Shown piece after piece: positions 32,356-43,560 of a stretch of 64,000 bases of DNA. The stretch covers positions 248,001 to 312,000 of the forward strand of contig JAMXDE010000021.1 of assembly GCA_026770025.1 (NCBI GenBank). Direction: 5' to 3'. The notes beneath the pieces are model-generated. The model ran no database searches and had not been told where the DNA came from. It saw nothing but the letters and a program-made list of their open reading frames with translations. Source of the DNA: Craspedostauros australis (taxonomy: Eukaryota; Bacillariophyta; Bacillariophyceae; Mastogloiales; Achnanthaceae). Both the position numbers and the translations under genes were made by a program. Numbering within the stretch: the stretch's first letter is position 1; each line of letters starts with the position of its first letter.

Positions 32356-33511
32356 GCCCCGCACTCTGCCACAGGACAAATACAAATGCAGCAACACTCC
32401 CGTCACTCTAATCCAATGCAGAGCAGAGTGTATGTTGTGTATAGTACAACGCTATTCTTACCTCGTAACTCGTATTCGAATAGTCTCGCCGAGTTCGATG
32501 AAGATCTTACGGGCATACTCGTCGCAGAAGAGGAGAATGTGCCGTATGAGTTCTGTGACAGGTCGACGTACAGGCCATTGACATGATATCCATGACTCAG
32601 AAATTCATGACTCAGCTGACCTGGTCATGTCAGTCGTGACTTCGTGGGATCCGATATAGCCGTTACGATGAAAACGACGGAGTTGGAATACAAATCGTCC
32701 ACTTAACCCAGTGTAAATGTCGTTGCTATGTTTGTTTTCAAAAAGCTTCGCCAGAGTTCTCCAAGGTCCTCCAAAGCGCTATTGAGTGCGTACAGGGACT
32801 ACAGCTCGTGTTCAAATCGGCGCGATTAACACGTGAGGAACCAAACAGAGGAAGTCGATTTGACGACATAATTCAACAACGGACAGATGACGTAAGCACT
32901 TGCGATCAGTCCAACACTACTTAGGCAAGGCAAGATCCAACCGAAAGTTCGCACGATCTGGATCGTGCGCAGGCGTGTTGGTTGGTATGCCCAACACGTC
33001 AATCGAGGCGAGTAGTCGTGGATATTAAAGATCTGTGATTGGTCCGGCAGTTTGCTCAATCTTCCAATCCACCGCCACCACACAATCATCCACGTCTGTT
33101 CTCTCATTTTGCAACTCCGTTTCTCAGAACGTCCATCACAAAGACAAATTCTCTCTTGGATCCAACCAGCACCACCATCATCACAAGTTTGGCACAGAGG
33201 AGAACCAATGATGAAACTTGCCTCACTCACCTCGCCCAAATTCTCGTCCCATCCCTGGTCGTGGCTGCTGGCACAAAGTACCACACTCCACAATTATTCT
33301 CATTCCGTTGTCTTTTTGGTCCATTGGAGGACCGGTCAATCGATGCCACAGCTACTACTAATCGACGCCACAGCGCGTTTGCATCACTGGCATAGTCAAC
33401 CAAACTGGCACAAACCGACCGAACGGAAACACAAACGACGAGATGAGATCATAATTCATCACAACCAAGAACCTCATCAACAACAGCACAACACCAAACA
33501 AGCAAAGTAAG
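32356..33511. other. Intergenic between GH99-like genes 1 and 2
   Basis: No gene supported. Just upstream of 33512 the plus strand is CA-rich (CAACACCAAACAAGCAAAG), typical of a 5' UTR here. Confidence 0.5.
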
Positions 33512-36040
33512 ATGGCAGGTCCGGTCGGAGGCGACGAACGCAGAACTAAGCGCAGGGGGGTGCTTTGTTTGGCTCTCATCCTGGTGGTTTTAATTGTGCT
33601 CATCGGAGTGGTCGCCGGCATCGTGGTGTCGCAGCAAGATAACGGAAAGGGTTCTCTTGCCGATGTTGTTCTGGATGACAATGACATCGAGAGCGTCGCC
33701 AGGGATATCCCTGGCGTGGACATTAATGGCGATACAGGAAACGACAGCACCACAGATGAGGTGGTTGTTGATGATGCCAATGGCGGTGCCAGTGGCGACG
33801 TTGAGGATACTGATGAAGATGGTACCAAGAACAGCACGGATGGCTCTGGAACGGAGGACGGTACTGACGGCAACAACGGTGACAGCGGAAGTGATGGCGG
33901 AAGTGATGCGGATGATGTCAACGATGGTAGCAATGGCAACACCGACGACAAAGATGAAGACGAAGACACAGATGAGATTATCAACAGCATGGATGGTTCG
34001 GGCGTCACGGACAATACTGACGAAGACAGCGATGCTGTTGATGATACCAATGGCTCCAGCAACTCTACTGACGCTGACGAAGACATCGATGCTGGCGATG
34101 ATACCAACGGTGCCAACAACTCTACTGATTCCGACGAAGATATCGATGGTGCCAACAACGCAACCGATATCGATGGTGCCAACACTACCGACGTCGACAT
34201 CGATGATGCCAACAACACAACCGATACCGACGGTGCCAACACTACCGATGCGGACATCGATGGCACCAACACAACTGACGCAGACGGTGCCAACACTACC
34301 GATGTGGACGTCGATGGCACCAACACAACTAACACAGACAGTAACAACACTACCGACGTGGATGTCGATGATGCCAACAACGCAACCGATACCGACGGTG
34401 CCAACACTACCGACGTCGACATCGATGATGCCAACAATACAACAGACGCGGACGAAGATGTGGATGCCGCCAACAACACAACAGATGCTGACGAAGATGC
34501 CGATGCTGACGAAGATGTCGATGATACCAGCGATGCCAATGACACAGATGAAAACGACGTCGATGATGCAAACGATGCAACCGATGCTGACGATGCTGAT
34601 GATGCTGTCGACGATTCCAATGGTGCTGGAGGAGAAAACGATGGCAACAGCAATGGAAACAACAATCCCAATACCGAAGAGAATCGGGCGCGCGGGGAGA
34701 AAGTTGAGAACTTCTTGAAGAATTTTAACTGGGATACCACCATCTCACCCGACATGTTGGTTGGCGCATACTACTATCCGTGGCACGGGGACAACTTCCA
34801 CTACGGCCAGACTTACTTGCGCCACCAGCTGGATCCAATCCAACTCCCCACGCTGGGTGAGTACGACGACTCCAAGCCCGAGACCGTGGCGCAGCACCTT
34901 GCGTGGAGTCGGCAGGCGAACATCGGGCTGTGGGTTACCAGCTGGTGGGGCGAAGGTGGACGCGACGATTGGACCATCCGCAACACCATCCTCCCTCACG
35001 AAGACCTCGGGGATCACAAGATCTCTCTCCTCTACGAAACCACAAGCCGCGTGAAGCACGCAGAGAACTACACCATCCAGCGTGTCGGTCCCGACATGGA
35101 GTTCATGTGCGAGAACTTCTTCGACCACCCCAACTACCTCACGATCGACGACCGGCCCGTGCTCTTCATCTACCTCAGCCGAGTGCTGTGGCAGGTTGGA
35201 GCCCTCGGGGCCGTCGTTGCCAAGATGAAAGAAACCGTCAAGGCCAAATGCGGCAAAGACCTGTACGTCGTCGGCGACCACACCTTCCGCGGACCGCCGT
35301 TGCTTTACTTGGAATACGGCGCGTTCAACATCCTGGATGCTGCAACGTCATACGACGTCTACGGCGGCATGACTCAACAGGAGTACTACGCCGGCATCAA
35401 GAATGTCGACAAGTACTACATCAGGCAGCTGAGGTGGATGGCGTTGGCCGATACGCACAACTGCACTTACATCCCCGGCGTGACTCCAGGATTCAACGAC
35501 CTGGGTGTCCGGCTCGAAGCCGCCCATCCGCCACTGTCACGCCGTCTCACTCCAGAGATGGACGAGGGCACCCTGCTCCGCGCTGCCCTTTCGAGGGCCA
35601 TGAAGATGACGAATAAGGCATCGAAGCACATCCTCATGGTCAATTCATTCAATGGTAAGTGTAACCCTGCGTATGTACATGGATTGGCGGAAACGAACGA
35701 GCGCTTGGCTGATGCACAAGCATGTGCTTGATCTACTTGTCTGCTTGCCGCGTTCGGTTTGTGTCCACAGCTTCTCAACTGCAAAATCTGCCTTGCTCTG
35801 CTCATTCGCACACCACCACCACCACCAACAACAACAACAACGATGGCCACGACAACCACAGAATGGCATGAGGATACCCAGATCGAACCAACGGCCGGAA
35901 ATGTGACCACATCGCCTTTCGAACTCACCCGTGGCATCGAATACGACGGGTACGGAGAGCTGTACCTTGACATCCTCCGAGAGTGCACGTTGGGTGGCTC
36001 AACGTGCTTCAATTCGTCGACGCCGTCGACAACGTACTGA
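33512..36040 (+). CDS. GH99-like membrane-anchored glycosidase with acidic, sequon-rich stalk, gene 2 of 5 (773 aa)
   Basis: Spliced as join(33512..35654, 35862..36040). Intron of 207 nt, GTAAGT..ACAG, phase 1, at the same codon as in gene 1. A type II anchor at about residues 16-40 is followed by a stalk of roughly 340 residues made almost only of Asp, Asn, Thr, Ala and Gly, with repeats such as GANTTDVDI and DDANNTTD. The many N-T-T and N-N-T strings make this a dense run of potential N-glycosylation sites, assuming it faces the secretory lumen. The GH99 domain is very similar to gene 1 (AYYYPWHGDNFH, GEYDDSKPE, SWWGEGGRDD, LLYETTSR, NSFN|EWHEDTQIEP, GYGELYLDILRECT). Downstream AATAAA lies at 36117. 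The 465-codon antisense frame over the stalk is a composition artefact. Confidence 0.88.
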
Positions 36041-36600
36041 AGAGAGGAATAGAATCGCACCATAGAACAGTCCCGCCGAATTGAGAATGGTTGGTGATAT
36101 ACCATACAATTTAGAAAATAAAAGCACATAGAAGCACAGTGCTTTACTTACTCTATTCCGTCGTCCTTGCACCATGCCCATGAAGAGTCGGGAGGTGTGA
36201 CTTCGGCACAACAGATCGAAAAGTGTTTCCGCTGCCTCGATTTTGTGAGTGAAGAAAAACACACTCATGATTGAGACGATCCACGACTCAGACATGAAAC
36301 GCAAAGGAAATGGCGCCGAAATAACGCTAAATAACGGTATATGTCTCAATGACACTTGTTCTTTCGCCAAACTGATCGCATTCGAAGAAAAGAGAAACTC
36401 TGCGACATGATCGTGGATGTGCGGACACGCGTCGACAAAATCGTTCCATTTCTCCCATTGTTCACCAGCGTGAGAAATCCCGGATCGTCACATTTTTGTG
36501 ACAAGAACAGGACAGGAAAACATCGCACAAGCAACCAAACGAGCTGGGTATCAAGCGAAGAAGCCAGCAAGTGAAGAGACTTTCTGAGAACGACTGCAAC
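36041..36600. other. Intergenic between GH99-like genes 2 and 3
   Basis: Contains the putative polyadenylation signal of gene 2 and the 5' flank of gene 3. No gene is supported. Confidence 0.5.
36117..36122 (+). promoter_or_regulatory. Putative polyadenylation signal AATAAA of GH99-like gene 2
   Basis: AATAAA lies 77 bases after the stop codon at 36040. Position and motif fit a poly(A) signal, but diatom signals are loosely defined. Confidence 0.4.
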
Positions 36601-38125
36601 ATGTTGGGTGCCATGGGAAGTCACGAGCGCAAGAGCGGTCGCAAGCGGTTGTTTTGGTCGGGGGTCACCCTGATGGTATGCGTGGTGATCTTCGGGTCGG
36701 TAGCTGCCTACGTCGTGACTCAACGCAACACCGCGGCCGCCGAAGCCAGCGGCAAGAGAGTTGAAGATGTCGACGTTGAAGCGAGGAATCAGAAGCGCGC
36801 CGATAGCATTGAGGCCTGGTTGGACAACTTCAGATGGAACGCGACGATCTCGCCCGACATACTCGTCGGCGCCTACTACTACCCCTGGCATTCGGATGAT
36901 TTCCATCGCGGTCAGGGATACCTGCGCGAACAGCTGGACCCCCTCCAAGCACCCACACTGGGCGAATACGATGACTCGAAGCCCGAGACCGTGACGCAGC
37001 ACCTTGTCTGGAGTCGGCAGGCAAACATCGGGCTCTGGGTGACGAGTTGGTGGGGCGAAGGAGAGCGAGAAGACACCACGATACGCAACACCATTCTGGC
37101 GCACGAAGATCTGCAAGATCACAAGATCGCTCTGTTCTACGAGACCACCAACCGTGTGAAGAAGTCGGAGGACTACAGCACGCAGCGCATCCGTCCTGAC
37201 TTGAAATTCATGTGCGCCGAGTACTTCGATCATCCCAACTACCTCACGATCGATGGCAGGCCAGTCCTCTTCGTCTACCTATCACGCGTGCTGTGGCGAG
37301 TGGACAAGCTGTCAACAGTCGTTGATGAGATGAGAGCTGGCGTGACAGAAGCATGCGGTAAGAAGATCTACATCGTCGGCGACCACACATTCCGCGCTCC
37401 ACCTTCGGAGGATGGGGAATACGGTCCATTCAACATCCTGGATGCGGTTACGACGTACGATGTCTACGGTGGCATGACCTACCAAGAATCGTACGCCGGC
37501 TTGGAAGCCCTGGACAAGTACTACGACAGACAGCTGCAGTGGAAGGCACAAGCGCTGGCGCACAATTGCAGCTACATTCCGGCGGCATCTCCAGGATTCA
37601 ACGATCTCGGTGTACGGCCAGATGCAGACCATCATCCGCTGTCCCGTCGTCTCACGGCGCAGATGGAGGAGGGGAGCTTGTTCCGTGCCACACTGTCGAG
37701 AGCCACGAAGCTGGCGGATTCGACCGCAAACAACATTCTCATGATCAATTCATTCAACGGTAAGTTCGTTGTGCGAAGCAATGGAACAGTGTGCATGGTA
37801 TGGCATGTCTCCTTTCTCGCACAGTCTCTCACCAAACGGCTCTTGCGTGCTGCGCGTGTATGTACCATACTCTACGCCACTCCACATCACTCGAATCTGT
37901 TCTACGACTATTGCCGTCTCTTTTCAATACTGCCAACACAACACGTTGTGGACATTGATACTAGTAGAATGGCATGAGGATACCCAGATTGAACCGACAT
38001 CTGGCGAAGTGACAACCTCGCCCGGATCCGTCACCCGCGGTATCTCCTACGATGGATACGGAGAACTGTACCTCGACATTCTCCGATCTTGCACGGTGCC
38101 TGATGGAGCTTGCTTTGACATGTGA
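36601..38125 (+). CDS. GH99-like membrane-anchored glycosidase, short stalk, gene 3 of 5 (438 aa)
   Basis: Spliced as join(36601..37759, 37968..38125). Intron of 208 nt, GTAAGT..GTAG, phase 1. The frame is open upstream to 36571 (GTG), but the first ATG is at 36601, giving MLGAMGSHERK. A basic segment and hydrophobic anchor at about residues 17-40 are followed by a stalk of only about 25 residues, so this is the most compact of the plus-strand copies. Domain motifs: AYYYPWHSDDFH, GEYDDSKPE, SWWGEGERED, ALFYETTNR, DGRPVLFVYLSR, NSFN|EWHEDTQIEP. Both Glu of the NEWHE motif are kept. It converges with gene 4 across 290 bp. Confidence 0.88.
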
Positions 38126-38415
38126 GTAGATGATGATTTCGATAGGCGAGTAGCCAGTCTAATGGAATGCGGACTAGTACTATGCAAGGAGAGTACTTGA
38201 GTTCAGAAGACTCCATGAGGCCCAACTGAATTGAGGTATCGTCTTCACGGTCTTCACGGTCTTCGGGCCATTTCCTGCGAATGACGGAGTGGACGCATCA
38301 CGAAGTCTCGGACAAATGTGGATCCATCAAAACACTTTGCTGGGTTGCATCACACTCAAACTGCATGGGCATCGACATGGACATGACTTCTGCAAATGAC
38401 CATGGCGATGCTGGT

Positions 38416-40653
38416 TTATTCAGTCACCGTCTCGTCACGCAAGATGTTCAAGTACAGCTCTCCATAAGCCTCGTACTCAACACCCTTTGTCATGTCGAAT
38501 GGTTCGCTGGCGCTGGCTGGACCAACGGCAACAGGCTCGATCTGACTGTCCTCATGCCATTCTGCAAAAATAGGAGAAAACAGGACGTGTGCAAGGCCAA
38601 GATATCAATGAATGTCCATTATGTGTGAGTATGCAGTCATACGTATTACCTGTTGTGTGACGTAGCAAACAATAGAAGAAAGTACTATCTATCCACACAA
38701 GCAGACGATTCCACACGACACCGAAGACATTGAAACCAACAAAGCCCATCGAGACTCACCATTGAAAGAGTTGATCAGAATCAAGTTGTCCGAAGTCTCA
38801 TCGACCGTGTGTCTCGCCTTCCGCAATGCGTACCGGAAGAGGCTGCCTGGCTCGGAATCTGGCGTCAACCGCCTCGACAGCGGCTGATGATCCACCTCCA
38901 ACCGCACGCCTCTGTCATTGAAGCCAGGACTGACGGCCGGAATGTAGGCGCAGTTGTGTTCGCGGGCTCGCGTGCGCCATTGGTTCTGCACGTCAAAGTA
39001 GGCGTTGACGACATCTTCGCCAGCATAGTACGTTGGACTGCGCATGGCGCCGTAGACGTCGTAATTGGTGACGCCGTCGAGGTAGAGAAGGGGCAAGTAG
39101 GGTCCGTCCGACGGAGGTGGCGAGTTGAAGACGTGATCGCCGATGAGGTAGACACCCGTGCCGCAGTACTCCCCGGCCGCCCGCATCTGGCTGATCAATT
39201 CGGAGAGCAACCCCCGGTTCTCGACCCATCGCGTGATGTAGAGGACGAGGACCGGGCGGCCATCGATGTGGTAGTAGTTGGGATGGGAGAAGTAGTTGTC
39301 GCACATGTAGATGATATCATCGAAGGCCCTGTCCGTGTTGTACCCACCCAGGTTGTCCTTCATGCGGCCGGTCGTCTCGTAATGCAAGGCGATCTTCATA
39401 TCCCCCAGATCCTCGTGCGGCAAAATGACGTCCTTCGTCGTCTTATCTTCGCGGCTGTCGGGACCCCACCAGCTGGTGACCCACAGATTGACGTTAGCCT
39501 GCCGGCTCCATTTGAGATGCTGCGTGACGGTCTCCGGTTTGGAGTCGTCGTACTCGCCCAGCTCAGGAAAATGCCGAGGTTGCAAGTATTGTCGCAAGTA
39601 GCGTCTGCCATGAAAGTTGTTGCCATGCCAGGGGTAGTAGTACACGCCGACGGTTAGCTCCGCCCCGGACGATTTGAAAGCCGTCGGCCTCGTGGTGGGT
39701 GAACTCGTTGGCATGGATGTTGGCCGCTGCGTTGGTGTGGCCGTCGGTTGACTGGTTGGCCTCGTGGTGGGTGAACTCGTTGGCATGGATGTTGGCCGCT
39801 GCGTTGGTGTGGCCGTCGGTTGACTGGTTGGACTCGTTGTCGGTCGCTTCGTTGGCATCGTCGTCGGATTGCTGGTTGGCAACGCCGTTGGATTATTTGT
39901 TGGGGCACTTGTTGGAACGGATGACACTTCCCGCGAACCAGAACTTGTTGTGCCCGTGCTCGTAGGGCTCAATGTTGGCTGATCGGTGTTTGCGTCGTCG
40001 GGATCCTTGTCTTTCCCCTCCCCCTTGCCATCATTGGCACCATCTTCCCCATTCCCCTCTCCCTCATTGTCACTATTGTCAGTGTTGGTGTCAATGCCAC
40101 CAACGTTATCGTTGTCATTACTGCCATTGCTGTCAGTGTTGCTGTTATCCTCTCCCGCTGGCTCTTCGATGCCGCCCCTTGCCCCAGCGACTGTGGTTTT
40201 AGAAACCGAGTTCCGACGATGCAGCACACCGACGGTGACCCCCGTGGCGATTGCTGCCAGAAGCAGGACGAGAAGCATCCATTTGAGGAACCTCGACGTG
40301 CAGCAGCAACAGAAGAACCCGCAAACGATGTCGCCTTCGCTCTTATCATCATCGTCAGGAACATGCTTGGCGTACATCACGTACGTATCGCAGGAGATGT
40401 CGTTGGGATTGGGCTTGGCGATGGTCGTTTCGATGGCCACGTTGGTTTCACTGCGGTCGTCGAAGCTGGGAGCACCATCTTCGCGGCTCCATTCGTCTTC
40501 TTCGAATGCCGATGCGCCATTGCGGATCCTCACAATCTCGGCCGCATCATAGTGAATGTGCATGCCGCGACCCTCCTCCTCGTCGTTGTGCGAGTTGGCG
40601 TTGGGAGAATTCAAGCCATCTTCCGATTGGGAGAAGAACGAGAACGACGCCAT
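38416..40653 (-). CDS. GH99-like membrane-anchored glycosidase with Pro/Thr/Ser mucin-like stalk, gene 4 of 5 (679 aa)
   Basis: Spliced as complement(join(38416..38561, 38760..40653)). Intron of 198 nt, GTGAGT..GCAG, phase 1, same position as in genes 1-3. The frame is open above 40653 but the first ATG is there (MASFSFFSQ). About 120 cytosolic residues precede a Cys-rich patch (FFCCCC) and a hydrophobic span (KWMLLVLLLAAIATG). Then comes an Asp/Asn/Gly-rich part and a Pro/Thr/Ser stalk (PTSQPTATPTQRPTS units), which could be heavily O-glycosylated. The domain shows VYYYPWHGNNFH, GEYDDSKPE, SWWGPDSRED, ALHYETTGR, DGRPVLVLYITR, NSFN|EWHEDSQIEP. The stalk includes a perfect 72-bp tandem duplication. 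Confidence 0.88.
39687..39830 (-). repeat. Perfect 72-bp coding tandem duplication in the stalk of GH99-like gene 4
   Basis: 39687-39758 and 39759-39830 are identical by eye over 72 bp (24 codons of Pro/Thr/Ser repeats). Perfect identity indicates a recent stalk-length change. Confidence 0.9.
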
Positions 40654-41446
40654 CGTGGTGATGTTCAATGAGGCAGAGTATAGTACCACTAGAGTAGTAT
40701 GTTGCTCTGTTATTCCAATGGATTAGAGCAGAGTATCCAATGGTTGAGTGTGAGTATGAGTGTGAGTGTGAGGGTGAGCACTCTGCCCCACCTCACTCTC
40801 TTCCACTGCGCTCTGCTCTGCTCACACAATCGCCACCACTGCGCACGCCGCCATCTTCAACGGCCATTGATCACATCCACAATCGTCGCCATGTTCCACA
40901 TGGATGTTCACAAATTTGTCACCAAAATTATGACCACCTGTCTCTCGATGGGCGCCATGGCGACGAATCTAATTAAGGCAGCAGCTATTATACACGACCC
41001 CAACCGACCGCAAAGCCACAAGGGCGACTTCGCATGAATCATCATTGGTTGTCATCTCTTCGCATTTTTTGCCAATGGAACCCGTTGTGTTCATCATTTG
41101 GTATCATCACACACGCAGCTCGACTACGCACAATGCTCCACTTCACACCATCCGAACACATGGGAAAACGCTTCACTCAGGGTCCAAACATCCAATGATG
41201 TTCCGTGGTGTCCTCACTTGGCGGGATGAAATAAAATAGGTACGGTGCCATGCCGATAGCACTCTGGAGGGGAGTATTCCATCGCGGGTGACATTGGTTG
41301 TTGTTGTTGTTTCAATGGTGTGCCTATTCTACTGTTGGTATTTGTAGTAGTAGGACAATGCATTACAAATTCAATCCTTCACTTCAAAACAAAAGAAGCA
41401 CATGCAATTCCCTTCCCTCCCCTCCTCTTCCCGATTGATTCGTTTT
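40654..41446. other. Intergenic between GH99-like genes 4 and 5
   Basis: Just upstream of gene 4 (coding on minus) are ACTATACTCTGCC at about 40673-40685 and two CCAAT strings on the plus strand near 40715 and 40737. No gene is supported. Confidence 0.5.
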
Positions 41447-43560
41447 TCAACGCATCTGCCCTTCCGTGCGTTCATTCAGAATGTTCAAGTACTGCTCGCG
41501 GTACGCCTCGTAGTCGATCCCCTGCGTCAAGCTTTCGACACCCGATAACGGCGCGCCGGTGACCGGCTCGATCTGCGTGTCGTCGATCCAATGATTGAAA
41601 GAGTTGACCAGCAGGAGGTTGTTGGTGCCTTGTGTCACCTGCCGCCGGGCTTCTCCCAGCGCGAAACGGAACGTGCTGCCAGAGTCCGAGAGGGAAGTCA
41701 GCTTGCGTGCCATGGGCGTGAGGGAAGACTGCGGGTCGAATGCGCGGTTGTTGAAGCCGGGCGTGACGGACGGGATGAAGCCGATCTTGCTCAGCACAGT
41801 GTGCAGCTTCCAATTGGACTGCTCCAAGTAGTAGTTCTCAATGGTGTCCTCGCCAACGTAGTTATCCACAGTCATCATGCCACCGTACACGTCATGGTTC
41901 GTGATGGCGTCCAGGGAGTCGAATGCTACGGATTGGTGGCCGATATCCGGAGCCAGCTGGAAGGCATGATCGCCGATGAGGTAGGGGTCGCAGCCATCGA
42001 TGGATCGCATGATCGAGATCACATCAGCCAGCGCCTCGTGACGTTCCAGAACTCTGGTGAGGGCGATGACGACGATCGGCCGGCCATCGATGCGGTAATA
42101 GTTTGCACGGTTGAAGTAGTTGTCGCACATGTACTGCATGTCATTCTTGACACGCTGCGTGGTGTATCCCTCGGACGCCTTCACTCGTTCCATCGATTCG
42201 TACATCAGGGCAATCCGCATGTCGCGGAGGTTCTCATGCTTCAAGATGGTTTGCTGCAGTGCCACATCCTCCGGGGTTCCTTCACCACGGTACGACGTGA
42301 CCCAGAGGCCGATGTTGGCCTTGCGGCTCCACTCAAGATGCCGTCTGACGGTTTCAGGATCGTTGCTGCTGTAATCGCCCAGCGTCGGCCGTTGGCCAAT
42401 GCTATCCCTCAAGTAGTCGTCTGGCGTGAAGAGACCATTCTGACCGTAATTCGCGTAGTAGTACACACCCACGGTGATTCTGGAACCAGAGCGCGTTGGG
42501 AAAGACGTTGGTTCCGTCGTTGGCACCGGTGTTGCCTTTGATGGAGCGGCTGTTGGCGAAGACGTCGAGAGGACTTGCTGTTCTGTTGGTGCAGAGGTCA
42601 GTTTCGAGCTCGGATTCAGCGTTGGCTGAGACGTCGGCTGAGACGTCGGCTGCGAGGTTGGTTGTGAAGTCGGTTGTGAAGTTGTTTGTGACATTGGTGT
42701 CGGAGATGGTTGCGAAGTTGGTGAAAGAGTGGGCCGCAGAGTCGGCTACAAATGTGGATTGAGACGGTGTGAGTGACAAATGAAGAGCGATGAATGATGA
42801 GGATTGTTCTGTTGTTTCCAACTCTCCGATGCTCTCCGCAAGATGGGCTATGCTCGCAAAGTGTCGCCCCTCAAGCACGCAGTTTGCATTGCATTGCATG
42901 GCATTGCGCTTGCGTCTGCGGCAGTTTGTGAGCAGAGTATCAAATATCAGGACTCACATGCGTGGTGCCCTCAATGGGACTCACAGTTGGTGCGCCAGTT
43001 GCTGCGCTTGGCATTGCGGTTGGCTCAGCTGTCTCCTCCTCCTTCTGAACAGGCGCGGAAGTTGGGCTTGCCGTGATGATGATGTCGCGATCCTGCTGCA
43101 CGGCTTCGTTGCCGGTCGTGTCAGGTGCATCATCGTCCTCCCTCCTTGCTCTGGCCGCAATGGCGAATGCTCCACCGATGATGGCGCCCACGACAAGGAG
43201 CCACAGGAAGGCAAACTTGCGACGACGTCCGCCGCGTTCGGGCTGGGGCTCGACGCTCTTGATGACCCCGTTGCTGCCGTAGGTGGGCTCGGAGTAGAAG
43301 GTGTCATCTATCGTGTCCCCGTGCTCGCTCGTCTTGTTGCCATGGCCATAACCTTGCTCGACCCCTTCCGAAGCTCCGTACTCCATGGAGCTGAAGCGGC
43401 CATCATCGTCCAAGTCATCGTACGAATTGCTGGTGCCAAATTCACTAAAAATAGGCGAGTCTTTGTCCAGGATGGGTTGCGGATCATCGTCGATGTGGAT
43501 GTACTCCCGTATCAGGTCGTCGCAGGCGGCTGCGCCCATGCTGGTTGGATCGCACGTCAT
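41447..43560 (-). CDS. Divergent GH99-like membrane protein lacking both motif glutamates, gene 5 of 5 (633 aa)
   Basis: Spliced as complement(join(41447..42745, 42958..43560)). Intron of 212 nt, GTGAGT..TGTAG, phase 0, joining Pro/Thr-rich stalk sequence on both sides. Start ATG at 43560. About 115 acidic cytosolic residues, a basic GGRRRK patch and a hydrophobic span (FLWLLVVGAIIGGAF) give a type II topology, followed by a Thr/Pro/Ser stalk with TSQP repeats. The domain keeps the fold markers VYYYANYGQNG, LWVTSYRGEG, ALMYESMER and DGRPIVVIALTR. However, the active-site segment reads NSFNHWIDDTQIEP: the NEWHE glutamates are His and Asp, and the intron found at this point in genes 1-4 is absent. 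Probably non-hydrolytic or of changed chemistry; lectin-like or regulatory use is possible. No frameshift is seen, so not a pseudogene. Confidence 0.85.

Noticed and set aside
33358-34755. 465-codon minus-strand Ser/Val-rich frame
   Set aside because: Antisense reading of the Asp/Asn/Thr repeat stalk of GH99-like gene 2.
36571-36600. Upstream GTG start for GH99-like gene 3
   Set aside because: Nuclear eukaryotic genes normally start at ATG; the first in-frame ATG at 36601 gives the same short basic N-terminus plus anchor as the paralogs.
30641-38125. Assignment as WbsX-type glycosyltransferase or GH71
   Set aside because: WbsX proteins share the NEW motif, but the NSFNEWHE.TQIEP segment and the YYPWH start fit GH99 endo-alpha-mannosidases better; not fully excluded without a profile search.
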